A stretch of 46,932 nucleotides of DNA from HGM04593 sp045644465. Lineage in GTDB: Bacteria; Bacteroidota; Bacteroidia; Bacteroidales; Bacteroidaceae. Made by a program: the position numbers and the translations under genes. Of the stretch, positions 9,527 to 16,837 are shown in pieces. The stretch's first letter is position 1, and every line of letters starts with the position of its first letter. The notes beneath the pieces are model-generated. The model worked only from the letters and a program-made list of their open reading frames with translations, did no database searches and was not told the origin of the DNA. The stretch spans positions 1 to 46,932 of the forward strand of contig JAZRGV010000055.1 in assembly GCA_045644465.1 (NCBI GenBank), in the 5' to 3' direction.

Positions 9527-11542
9527 TTATTTGTTTTCGTTATAAATCTTCTCTATGAGGCTCATGTCGGCAATGTTAGGCAATGTGACCTTCAGCAGTG
9601 GTGTGCGTTCCATCTGTCGCTTTATGGCGAACATAGCACCTTCGTTGCGTGCCCAGCTGCGTCGTGCAATACCGTTGTTTACATCCCACAGAAGCATCTC
9701 TTCTATGTGGCGTGCCGAGTCGTCGGAGCCGTCGATTACCATGCCGAAGCCGCCGTTCATTACTTCGCCCCAGCCTACACCGCCACCGTTGTGTATCGAT
9801 ACCCATGTAGCACCGCGGAACGAGTCGCCTATAACGTTGTGTACCGCCATGTCGGCACAGAACTGTGAGCCGTCATAAATATTTGAGGTCTCGCGATATG
9901 GTGAGTCGGTACCCGACACGTCGTGGTGGTCGCGACCCAGCACCACAGGAGCCGAAATCTCTCCGCGTTCTATTGCCTCGTTGAATGCAAGGGCAATGCG
10001 TGTACGTCCTTCGCTGTCGGCATAAAGTATTCGTGCCTGTGAACCAACTACAAGCTTGTTCTGTTTTGCTTCGCGTATCCAGTGCAGGTTGTCCTCGAGC
10101 TGTCCGCGAATTTCAGCAGGAGCCTCTGCAAGCATCTTCTCAAGTACCTCGGCTGCAATGCGGTCGGTTGTTTCAAGGTCTTTCTCATTACCCGATGTAC
10201 ATACCCAGCGGAACGGACCGAAACCATAATCGAAGAACATCGGGCCCATGATATCCTGAACGTATGACGGGTAGCGGAACTTGCCGTCGGCAGTCATTAT
10301 GTCGGCTCCTGCACGTGACGATTCAAGCAAAAACGCATTTCCGTAATCAAAGAAATACATGCCACGTGCTGTGAGTCGGTTGATAGCTGCCACATGGCGA
10401 CGCAACGACTCCTGTACACATTCGTGGAAACGCTCCGGCTCTTCGGCCATCATGCGGTTCGACTCTTCATAGGAATATCCCACAGGGTAATAACCACCTG
10501 CCCATGGGTTATGAAGCGATGTCTGGTCAGAGCCAAGGTCAACATTCATCTCTTCGTCGGCAAGGCGTTCCCAAAGATCAACCACGTTTCCTACATATGC
10601 AAATGAGATTATTTCCTTGTTCTCAACAGCCTTTCTAACACGTGGAATAAGCTCGTCGAGCGAAGTATGCAACTCATCTACCCATCCCTGGTTGTAGCGT
10701 TTTTGTGCCGCTGCAATGTTTATTTCAGCAGTGATACTTACCACTCCCGAAATGTTTCCGGCTTTTGGCTGTGCGCCCGACATACCACCAAGGCCGGCAG
10801 TTACGAACAACATGCCTTTTAGGTCGTTCTGTCCCGGCTTCATGCGTTTGCGTGCCGCATTCATCACGGTGATAGTTGTGCCGTGTACAATACCCTGAGG
10901 ACCAATGTACATATATGAGCCGGCTGTCATCTGACCATACTGTGAAACGCCCATAGCGTTGAAACGTTCCCAATCGTCCTGTGACGAGTGGTTGGGGATA
11001 ACCATGCCGTTTGTCACAATTACGCGTGGAGCATCTTTGTGTGAAGGGAACAAGCCGAGAGGGTGTCCCGAGTACATTACAAGTGTCTGTTCGTCGGTCA
11101 TCTCGGCAAGATATTTCATCGCCAAGCGATATTGTGCCCAGTTCTGGAATACGGCACCATTGCCACCATATGTGATAAGCTCGTGCGGGTGTTGTGCTAC
11201 AGCCTTGTCAAGATTGTTCTGTATCATGAGCATAATTGCTGCTGCCTGACGTGAACGTGCAGGATACTCTTCTATGGGACGTGCATACATCTCATATTCA
11301 GGACGCAGACGATACATGTATATACGTCCGTATCTCTTTAATTCATCGAGAAATTCCGGGGCAAGCTCTGCGTGGTGTTTCTCGGGGAAGTAACGCAATG
11401 CATTGGCCAACGCAAGCTTCTTTTCGCTGTCGGTGAGAATGTCTTTGCGCTTAGGAGCATGGTTCGCTGTAGTGTCGTATTCTCGTTTTGCCGGCAGAAT
11501 GTCGGGGATACCGGCTAATATGTCTTTTTGAAAATCAGTCAT
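9527..11542 (-). CDS. hutU: Urocanate hydratase
   Basis: A 671-residue NAD+-dependent enzyme that hydrates urocanate to imidazolonepropionate. The glycine-rich NAD motif GLGGMSGAQPKAG lies near residues 250-262, and YGGNGAVFQNWAQYRL is the conserved N-terminal segment. The protein is about 110 residues longer than the usual 550-560-residue proteobacterial HutU. It matches the longer form found in Bacteroidetes and animals. It sits between ftcD (13 bp) and hutH (10 bp). Confidence 0.97.
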   Translation of the reverse strand: MTDFQKDILAGIPDILPAKREYDTTANHAPKRKDILTDSEKKLALANALRYFPEKHHAELAPEFLDELKRYGRIYMYRLRPEYEMYARPIEEYPARSRQAAAIMLMIQNNLDKAVAQHPHELITYGGNGAVFQNWAQYRLAMKYLAEMTDEQTLVMYSGHPLGLFPSHKDAPRVIVTNGMVIPNHSSQDDWERFNAMGVSQYGQMTAGSYMYIGPQGIVHGTTITVMNAARKRMKPGQNDLKGMLFVTAGLGGMSGAQPKAGNISGVVSITAEINIAAAQKRYNQGWVDELHTSLDELIPRVRKAVENKEIISFAYVGNVVDLWERLADEEMNVDLGSDQTSLHNPWAGGYYPVGYSYEESNRMMAEEPERFHECVQESLRRHVAAINRLTARGMYFFDYGNAFLLESSRAGADIMTADGKFRYPSYVQDIMGPMFFDYGFGPFRWVCTSGNEKDLETTDRIAAEVLEKMLAEAPAEIRGQLEDNLHWIREAKQNKLVVGSQARILYADSEGRTRIALAFNEAIERGEISAPVVLGRDHHDVSGTDSPYRETSNIYDGSQFCADMAVHNVIGDSFRGATWVSIHNGGGVGWGEVMNGGFGMVIDGSDDSARHIEEMLLWDVNNGIARRSWARNEGAMFAIKRQMERTPLLKVTLPNIADMSLIEKIYNENK

Positions 11543-11555
11543 AGTGTTTTATGTT

Positions 11556-13265
11556 TTATCCGTTTATTTTCTCTTCAACGATGGCAAGTATCTCTTTCTC
11601 GGCCTGCTGTGCACGAGCTTGTATCTCGTTGGCTTCGGCAACAAGAGCCTCTGCAGTAGCGCGGTCTTTTAGACCGGCTGCGTTAATCTTTACATTCAGG
11701 CATGCGCCCATAACAGCCGATCGTGCCGCCAATGCACCTACTCCCGCATCGGAAACAGAGTTGGGGTTGCCCTCCTGTGCCATGGCGCGCACAACGTCGA
11801 AAGCCTTATATGCAGCCTTCATAGTGCGTAAAGGCACCTGTGTGGCGTATAGCGTAGCTGTTTCCATAGCTGCAGCGCGTGCTTCTTTCTCCTCGTCAGT
11901 GCCTTTAGGCATGCCAAACACATCCATAATCTTGTTGAAAGCAGCAGTGTCCTCATCCACAAGGGCAAGTAGCTCGTTCATTATATCCATGCCCTTCTCG
12001 GCCCAATCAGAGAAGTATTCCCAGCGGCTGTCCCAACCGGCCTTGTGCGACGATAGGTTTGCAACCATAGTTCCAAGAGCGGCTGCAAGCGCACCCATAT
12101 ATGCAGATATTGAGCCACCACCGGGAGCAGGCGACTCGCTTGCTGTCTCCTCGGCAAAGCCTGCACATGTCATATCGACAAGTCTCTTTGTGTTTTTTTG
12201 TTCCTCGGCTTCGAGCATATATTCGATAACTTTCTCTTCGGGCTTGAATCCCTTAAGGTTCGCAAGTCCCATGCTCTCTATTGCAATACGCACAAGTTCG
12301 CGTTCGGGAACGCCAGTCGAGCGCTGTTGCTTGCGCAGGAAATGGCGTCCTGCATCAACAAGGCATTTTTTAGGTATAAGACCAACAATCTCGGTTCCTG
12401 TCACTCGCACACCGCGAGCCTCAGCCGCACGACACACTTCGTCGAATGCTACATGCAAAGGAGTTACAGCCAAGTTTGTCATGTTCATCGACACCTGTGC
12501 TATGCCATACTCCTCGATGAACCAGCCTATAGCTTTGCATGCTTTCAAAGTACCGGGAATCATGACATTGTTACCGTTCTCGTCCTTTACGATTTTTCCT
12601 GTTATAGGGTTACCCTCGCGCATAGGACGGCCTTTCTCGCGCACGTCGAACGCAATGGCATTGGCGCGTCGGGTAGAGGTGGTATTCAGGTTATAGTTTA
12701 CAGCAACAAGGAAGTCGCGTGCGCCAACGGCTGTAGCACCGGTGCGTGCAACACCTTCATCGTATGGGCGTGCACCAAAATCGGGACGTTTATCCTCGTT
12801 AGCCAACTTCTCGGGCAGTCCTTCATATTCGCCGGCACGGCAAACAGCAAGGTTACGACGCTCGGGCTTGAATGCCGCAGCCTCGTAGCAGTATGTAGGT
12901 ACTTTCAGTTCCTCGGCCAGACGTTTAGCCAGCCCACGTGCAAGTTCAGCGCACTCCTCCATGGTGATACCCGAAACAGGTATCAGTGGGCATACATCAC
13001 ATGCGCCCATGCGAGGATGCGCACCTTTGTGCTGTCGCATGTCAATCAGCTCAGTGGCGCGTTTAACACCTGCCACAGCGGCATCAACCACCGCTTCGGG
13101 CTCACCCACAAATGTTACAACAGTACGGTTTGTAGCTTCGCCCGGATCAACATCAAGCAACTTCACACCCTTCACCGCCTCAATGGCATCGGTGATGTGT
13201 TTGATAATCTCCATATTGCGGCCCTCAGAGAAATTAGGCACGCACTCAATAATTCTTTTTTGCAT
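11556..13265 (-). CDS. ftcD: Bifunctional glutamate formimidoyltransferase / formimido-THF cyclodeaminase
   Basis: A 569-residue fusion of two folate enzymes. Residues 1 to about 300 are the formiminotransferase, with CVPNFSEGRN at the start and HKGAHPRMGA. It moves the formimino group from N-formimino-glutamate to tetrahydrofolate and frees glutamate. From about residue 358 the cyclodeaminase begins (SPAPGGGSISAYMGALAAAL); it converts 5-formimino-THF to 5,10-methenyl-THF and ammonia. The layout is like mammalian FTCD. It is the first gene of the operon and replaces HutF/HutG-type endings of the pathway, so histidine carbon goes to glutamate plus one-carbon units. Confidence 0.95.
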   Translation of the reverse strand: MQKRIIECVPNFSEGRNMEIIKHITDAIEAVKGVKLLDVDPGEATNRTVVTFVGEPEAVVDAAVAGVKRATELIDMRQHKGAHPRMGACDVCPLIPVSGITMEECAELARGLAKRLAEELKVPTYCYEAAAFKPERRNLAVCRAGEYEGLPEKLANEDKRPDFGARPYDEGVARTGATAVGARDFLVAVNYNLNTTSTRRANAIAFDVREKGRPMREGNPITGKIVKDENGNNVMIPGTLKACKAIGWFIEEYGIAQVSMNMTNLAVTPLHVAFDEVCRAAEARGVRVTGTEIVGLIPKKCLVDAGRHFLRKQQRSTGVPERELVRIAIESMGLANLKGFKPEEKVIEYMLEAEEQKNTKRLVDMTCAGFAEETASESPAPGGGSISAYMGALAAALGTMVANLSSHKAGWDSRWEYFSDWAEKGMDIMNELLALVDEDTAAFNKIMDVFGMPKGTDEEKEARAAAMETATLYATQVPLRTMKAAYKAFDVVRAMAQEGNPNSVSDAGVGALAARSAVMGACLNVKINAAGLKDRATAEALVAEANEIQARAQQAEKEILAIVEEKING

Positions 13266-13317
13266 GGTATTTTAGTTATATGTTTTTCTAATAGTTGTAA
13301 TACATATTTTTGCAAGC

Positions 13318-13348
13318 TAAAGGTAACTAATAAAGTTGTAGTGCCAAA
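13318..13348 (-). promoter_or_regulatory. Proximal promoter of the hut operon
   Basis: Read on the minus strand: -33 box TTTG (13345-13348), 19-nt spacer, then -7 box TACCTTTA (13318-13325), one mismatch from TAnnTTTG. It would start RNA about 45 nt before the ftcD ATG. Confidence 0.5.
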
Positions 13349-13557
13349 CTAATTGTTGAGAAAAATGCAGAAAAAGAATAAAAGTATAAAGATTGTTTAA
13401 ACTTTTAGTTTAATAAAAGCGAAAAAATATACCGGATTAAGGCATTAGAGACTACTTGTTTGTTGTGCGGAACACTAGAGAATTTTGGTTTACGCTGTGT
13501 GTAACCCAATGATTTGATTCGTATTGTTAAATATCTCTCGCAGTGATTTCTGCATTA

Positions 13558-13588
13558 CAAAGGTAGCGTTCTTTGCATATAAAACAAA
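13558..13588 (-). promoter_or_regulatory. Distal promoter upstream of the hut operon
   Basis: A perfect Bacteroidetes-type promoter on the minus strand: TTTG (13585-13588), 19-nt spacer, TACCTTTG (13558-13565). It points toward ftcD, about 285 nt away. It would give either a long hut leader or a separate small RNA. The 13270-13550 stretch between it and the gene is A+T-rich with only a weak hairpin near 13400 (GTTTAA/TTAAAC arms), and I see no gene in it. Confidence 0.6.
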
Positions 13589-13684
13589 CGATAAAAAGGA
13601 TATTTTTACCACTTTGTTATATCTTTTTTAGGTGTTTCTACTTACTATATGTTACGGTATTTTATAGCTTCCCAAGCACTAAAA

Positions 13685-13736
13685 AACATTAAGAAAGCCT
13701 GGCTATCCGTTTAGGTAGGCAGGCTTTCTTAATGTT
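13685..13736 (-). terminator. Strong intrinsic terminator of the downstream lipoprotein gene
   Basis: Perfect 17-bp stem AACATTAAGAAAGCCTG (13685-13701) with its complement (13720-13736) and an 18-nt loop. On the minus strand it is followed by TTTTT. It lies 21 bp after the stop of the 281-residue lipoprotein gene. It would also insulate that gene from the hut promoters. Confidence 0.85.
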
Positions 13737-13757
13737 TATAAGAGTTTTATTGGAATC

Positions 13758-14603
13758 TTACTCCCAAACAAATTCGTAATAATTTTTATCTGCAATGCAA
13801 GTTTCTATATAGCCATCTGTGTTAAATTCGTATTCAAATGATTCAAATGAGCAATCTGCATTGCCAATGATTTTTTTTGGCAAATAATTTGTTTTCAAAC
13901 CAATTAGTTGGGGTTGAGCAATAAAAATGTAATTGAATTTTAAGATACTACCATCATCAAAACAACAAGCAAATAAAGGGAAGAAACCTTTACAAGTACG
14001 ATTCTCGTAGAGGATTGTAGAGATATCGGAATAGTAGTCTTCAGTGCTTGCAACTTGCTTTTCATTCCAATTTAGTTTATAAGAAATAGCTTCGTATTCA
14101 CCTTTTTCACCCCATTTCGCTCCATATTCAGTCAGATTACGATTCTTGTCATAATTGTAAAAAATAAAACTTTCATCAAGGAAAGGCTCATAACCAGGGT
14201 ACTGCTGGTATTCTGCCCGATATTCATTTCTTACTCTATCATTAGAGAGTGTGAGTTTGTGACCTTCTTCAAATCCACTTCCTATAATAGTTACTAATTC
14301 TTTGGAATTCCAATTGTATATAATTCTATCTGTTCTCCAAGCATCATCATAACTAAATTTACTCCATTCGTTCGCCTCTATTACATTTCCATCTTCATTG
14401 TATTTAAACTCTATAATTCGTTCATTTCCGTCGTTATCTTGCTCGATTATCTTCACCAACTTCTTTTCGTTGGTTGGCTGATTTGTTGGTGAATCCCCTG
14501 TTGGGTCTGATGGTATTTCTCCATCATCATTGCCACACGAAGCAAAATTTACACACATAAGAACAGCAAACAACGCCATTCCAATCATTCTGAATGTTTT
14601 CAT
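13758..14603 (-). CDS. Putative lipoprotein, unknown function
   Basis: A 281-residue protein with a lipoprotein signal (lipobox ending FASC, Cys23) followed by NDDGE, the acidic start typical of surface-exported Bacteroidetes lipoproteins. A Pro/Thr-rich linker (residues about 30-45) precedes a body with repeated short beta motifs (KYNEDGNV, YDKNRNLTEYG, EFNTDGYI). These resemble the RHS/YD-like or DUF4595-type strands seen in Bacteroidales lipoproteins. No enzyme motif is visible. It stands alone, with a strong terminator behind it and the twin-hairpin element in front, and is A+T-richer than its neighbours. Family assignment is tentative. Confidence 0.8.
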   Translation of the reverse strand: MKTFRMIGMALFAVLMCVNFASCGNDDGEIPSDPTGDSPTNQPTNEKKLVKIIEQDNDGNERIIEFKYNEDGNVIEANEWSKFSYDDAWRTDRIIYNWNSKELVTIIGSGFEEGHKLTLSNDRVRNEYRAEYQQYPGYEPFLDESFIFYNYDKNRNLTEYGAKWGEKGEYEAISYKLNWNEKQVASTEDYYSDISTILYENRTCKGFFPLFACCFDDGSILKFNYIFIAQPQLIGLKTNYLPKKIIGNADCSFESFEYEFNTDGYIETCIADKNYYEFVWE

Positions 14604-14649
14604 TTTAACAATAGATTCTTGCTTCCCTGCTCCCTCCGTTCAGCATTAA

Positions 14650-14977
14650 ATAAAAACAAGGCGTGGGAACTTTAACTTATTATCTCACTTTGGCTCTGGA
14701 CTGCCACGACTGTATAATAAGCAAAGCCCACGCCAAATGATATGATATTCCCTTTGAAAGGATATAAATATCATTGACGTGGACGTTTCTTGCTCATTAT
14801 CCACAGTCAAGAATTGTCCAGATTCAAGTGAGGGATAACTTTGCTAAACGCCCTAAAACTAATATGTCTGTTCCTGTGAACATTTGTCACAAGAACAACA
14901 CAAATGTAATGCAAACGAGTAAAATAATATCAAGTTTACTTGAATATTTTACAGCGAGTGCAGTTTACATTCGCACT
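14650..14977 (-). ncRNA. Candidate structured RNA or 5' leader of the lipoprotein gene
   Basis: A candidate promoter at 14982-15013 points leftward into the twin-hairpin element. The last hairpin, read on the minus strand, ends in CCCACGCC and is followed by TTGTTTTTATTT (about 14647-14658), as an intrinsic terminator would be. About 45 nt later the lipoprotein gene starts. The transcript could be a free RNA of about 325 nt or an attenuated leader. A smaller hairpin (14870-14896, TGTGA/TCACA) lies within it. Boundaries are approximate. Confidence 0.3.
14660..14853. repeat. Giant inverted element made of two related stem-loops
   Basis: The left unit (14660-14734) and right unit (14776-14853) are inverted, diverged copies of one another around a central hairpin (14735-14775, AATGATAT/ATATCATT). 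The left unit has stems GGCGTGGG/CCCACGCC and CTTATTAT/ATAATAAG. The right unit, read on the minus strand, has GGGCGTTT/AAACGTCC and TTATCC/GGATAA. The loops share CTCACTT, TCTGGAC and GACTGT. Stem sequences differ while pairing is kept and loops are conserved, so structure is probably selected. It could be a structured RNA, a leader, or a BIME/MITE-like element. Confidence 0.6.
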
Positions 14978-14981
14978 TGTG

Positions 14982-15013
14982 CAAAAGTAGTTAAAAGGAT
15001 TTAGCAATGCAAG
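14982..15013 (-). promoter_or_regulatory. Candidate promoter reading into the twin-hairpin element
   Basis: On the minus strand: CTTG (15010-15013, one mismatch from TTTG), 20-nt spacer, perfect -7 box TACTTTTG (14982-14989). Confidence 0.45.
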
Positions 15014-15177
15014 AAACACTTTGCAAATTATATTTTTAAGAGTTTGAGATAATATCCTTGTAGAAAATGATAGAGTGGCGACAAAATTTGAACAGGGTCT
15101 ATAAAAAGATTTCTCCTCAAAAAATGTCGCCCTCATAAGGTTTAGAAACTCAGACAGTCATAAGTTTGTAAAATCTC

Positions 15178-15324
15178 CTATTGTCTCAATCCAAGATAGC
15201 GCTTGGTAATAGCAACATTATTGTGGATAGATTGCTTTATGTCCTCGCTACGTATTCGCAAACGCTTATGTCTCGTCAGAAAAAGAAATAGGTAATTGTT
15301 GTATAGAAAACCGTTTTGCACTTT
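15178..15324 (-). pseudogene. Possible remnant of a tyrosine recombinase C-terminus
   Basis: A 48-codon open frame on the minus strand, without a start codon, ends in NNVAITKRYLGLRQ and a TAG. The ending resembles the C-terminal T-x-R-Y motif of tyrosine integrases (as in TTxxYLG), and basic residues (TRHKRLRIR) precede it. It lies about 175 bp from tRNA-Leu, a common integration target, so a decayed integrase is plausible. The match is short and made by eye. Confidence 0.3.
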
Positions 15325-15336
15325 TTATACCGAAAA

Positions 15337-15367
15337 GGTGGTAAGCGTACCACCAAAAATGGTGGTA
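15337..15367. repeat. Alternative hairpins: GGTGGTA / TACCACC / GGTGGTA
   Basis: GGTGGTA (15337-15343), TACCACC (15348-15354) and a second GGTGGTA (15361-15367). The middle element can pair with either neighbour but not both. Confidence 0.6.
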
Positions 15368-15453
15368 AATGATAAAATATTACAAGGGTTTTATCCTACT
15401 TTTTGTCCACCCTGCCCAATTTTTTTATAAATGTTTACGTATATAAACACAAC

Positions 15454-15486
15454 AATCCCTTGTAAGCTTTTGTCTTACAAGGGATT
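15454..15486 (-). terminator. Hairpin downstream of tRNA-Leu
   Basis: Perfect 13-bp stem AATCCCTTGTAAG (15454-15466) with its complement (15474-15486) and a 7-nt loop, starting 12 bp beyond the tRNA 3' end. The following minus-strand sequence (GTTGTGTTTATAT) is only moderately U-rich. It may act as a terminator or 3' processing barrier. Confidence 0.55.
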
Positions 15487-15498
15487 ATCTTGTTCCAG

Positions 15499-15584
15499 TA
15501 CTCGAAGCGGGACTTGAACCCGCACGGCGTTTAAATGCCAAAGGATTTTAAGTCCTTCGTGTCTACCGATTCCACCATTCGAGC
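15499..15584 (-). tRNA. tRNA-Leu (anticodon UAA)
   Basis: An 86-nt class II tRNA. The acceptor stem pairs GCTCGAA (5') with TTCGAGT (3'), including a terminal G-U pair. The discriminator is A and no CCA is encoded. The anticodon stem-loop AGGACTTAAAATCCT gives loop CTTAAAA with anticodon TAA (15548-15550). The T-arm has GGTTCAAGTCC, and the long variable arm expected of tRNA-Leu is present. It sits alone between a perfect promoter and a hairpin. Confidence 0.95.
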
Positions 15585-15619
15585 GACCTTATGTTTCTGT
15601 TGTCTTGCGACAACGGGTG

Positions 15620-15651
15620 CAAAGATATAACAAACGAATGAGATTTACAAA
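15620..15651 (-). promoter_or_regulatory. Promoter of tRNA-Leu
   Basis: On the minus strand: TTTG (15648-15651), 20-nt spacer, TATCTTTG (15620-15627). Both boxes match the Bacteroidetes consensus. The start would fall roughly 30 nt before the tRNA 5' end. Confidence 0.75.
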
Positions 15652-15742
15652 CTTGTTTTGATATTTCACTTCAAGTGCAGTTGTATGTTCGTGTTTTACC
15701 TCATGGCTAAGGTTGTCTGTAAATATGTAAAATATTTAAAAT

Positions 15743-16264
15743 TTAATTTTGTATAATAACATTTGGTACATTGTCATAGACGCGGTAGTGCCATAATGGT
15801 CTCGATTTGCCTTCGATGGCAATGCCACCGCTGTTCAGGTCGAACACTGCTGCACAGTTGGGGCATTTGGCATGGCCTATGGTGTAGTCTATCTCAACGC
15901 GGTGGCGTTGGCTGTCGCATGTGGGGCAGGCCCAGTCGTATGCCCAGATATAACCGTCGCAATTCATGGGGGTGCCAATAATCAGTCCGCCCAGTCCGTA
16001 GTGGAACGGGTTCATCTGCATTTGTATCTCGGGGATATTAACGGTCTGTGTGTTTCCCAACGCATCGGTCAGCTTGTATTGTCCGGGTGTTGCTCCGCGT
16101 TTTACGCATATGAATTGCCCGTAACTATTGACTTGGATATATGGGTGTATGCTTTTGTCAAAGACGAAATTTACTCTGTATATGGAGTATTGGCTCTCGT
16201 CATCGCAGGCTGTAAATAAAATGGTAGTGAGTATAAGCAGGTACTTGATTGTTTTCATCCTCAA
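15743..16264 (-). CDS. Lipoprotein with paired CxxC motifs (zinc-ribbon or Rieske-like)
   Basis: A 173-residue protein with a lipoprotein signal (lipobox LFTAC, Cys20, then DDES). The C-terminal half has WACPTCD (Cys113, Cys116) and KCPNCAAVFDLNSGG (Cys134, Cys137). The second motif recalls the CPxHGxxFDxxxG element of Rieske domains, with Cys replacing the usual His ligand. Four cysteines could bind zinc or an Fe-S cluster at the cell envelope. A second ATG two codons downstream would serve equally as start. I do not recognise a named family, and metal binding is inferred. Confidence 0.8.
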   Translation of the reverse strand: MRMKTIKYLLILTTILFTACDDESQYSIYRVNFVFDKSIHPYIQVNSYGQFICVKRGATPGQYKLTDALGNTQTVNIPEIQMQMNPFHYGLGGLIIGTPMNCDGYIWAYDWACPTCDSQRHRVEIDYTIGHAKCPNCAAVFDLNSGGIAIEGKSRPLWHYRVYDNVPNVIIQN

Positions 16265-16367
16265 AAAAATGTGTTTATCATAGAAACGTGGCTGTGAGCA
16301 TTTTATTGCTTGCCGGCTCTATGGTTATATTTTTTTACCTTTTCAACGCACTTTTTAGGGTATAAAA

Positions 16368-16398
16368 AGAGATACCACTCTTTAGGGGTGGTATCTCT
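16368..16398 (-). terminator. Intrinsic terminator behind the pyrE-SRPBCC pair
   Basis: 13-bp stem, AGAGATACCACTC (16368-16380) against GGGTGGTATCTCT (16386-16398), one G-T pair and a 5-nt loop. On the minus strand it is followed by TTTTTATA. It is 10 bp beyond the SRPBCC gene stop. Confidence 0.85.
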
Positions 16399-16408
16399 CG
16401 CTATCTTG

Positions 16409-16819
16409 TTAGTATGCTATCAAAGAGAGTGCCTCTGCAATTTTTTCAAGACCTTCTTTCAGCGGTTTCTCTACCATGGAACGCAACATGAAATTTATTT
16501 CGGCCTTTGCTACAACGCGCATCTTTGATGCTTCTCCGCCATTGGGGATTATCTGTATCCATATAAGCACCGGTATTGGCGAACCTGCGACCTCGAGCTT
16601 GATACATTTAGGCTCTTCGCGGTCAATAACGCGCAATGTTACATTGCCAAGGGGAGGCACGTTTACGCTTGCTTCGTCGCGGCTGTATGCAAGGTCTTTT
16701 ATCTTGTCTTGGGGAAGTCTGTCTTTTATTCCCTCAATGTTGTTCAAGTCTTCCAGCTTGGCATACACTCTCTCCTGTGAATAGGGTATGCACTTTACGC
16801 TACTTTCGTATTGGCTCAT
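16409..16819 (-). CDS. SRPBCC (START/polyketide-cyclase-like) family protein
   Basis: A 136-residue protein with the layout of small helix-grip SRPBCC proteins: an N-terminal strand (MSQYESSVKCIPYSQERVYAKL), alternating strands in the middle, and a long amphipathic C-terminal helix (MVEKPLKEGLEKIAEALS). It has no signal peptide. Such proteins usually bind a hydrophobic ligand; no ligand can be deduced here. It follows pyrE by 18 bp and shares its terminator, so the two are probably one transcript. Confidence 0.75.
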   Translation of the reverse strand: MSQYESSVKCIPYSQERVYAKLEDLNNIEGIKDRLPQDKIKDLAYSRDEASVNVPPLGNVTLRVIDREEPKCIKLEVAGSPIPVLIWIQIIPNGGEASKMRVVAKAEINFMLRSMVEKPLKEGLEKIAEALSLIAY

Positions 16820-16837
16820 GGTGTGGGAAATGTTTTT

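Noticed and set aside
11551..12696. A 381-codon open frame on the plus strand opposite ftcD
   Set aside because: It is antisense to an intact, well-recognised enzyme; its composition (Ser/Ala-rich, low complexity) is what the reverse of GC-rich codons gives, and it has no family motif.
12198..13352. A 384-codon plus-strand open frame opposite ftcD
   Set aside because: Same reason: shadow of ftcD, Cys/His-rich in an improbable way, no promoter or domain.
13490..13555. A 21-codon minus-strand frame (MQKSLREIF start) near the distal hut promoter, considered as a leader peptide
   Set aside because: Its ATG lies at or before the predicted transcription start, and it has no histidine-rich run.
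14604..15498. CRISPR array or rRNA in the long gene-poor stretch
   Set aside because: No regularly spaced repeat of 25-40 bp and no rRNA signature is present; the repeats seen are inverted pairs.
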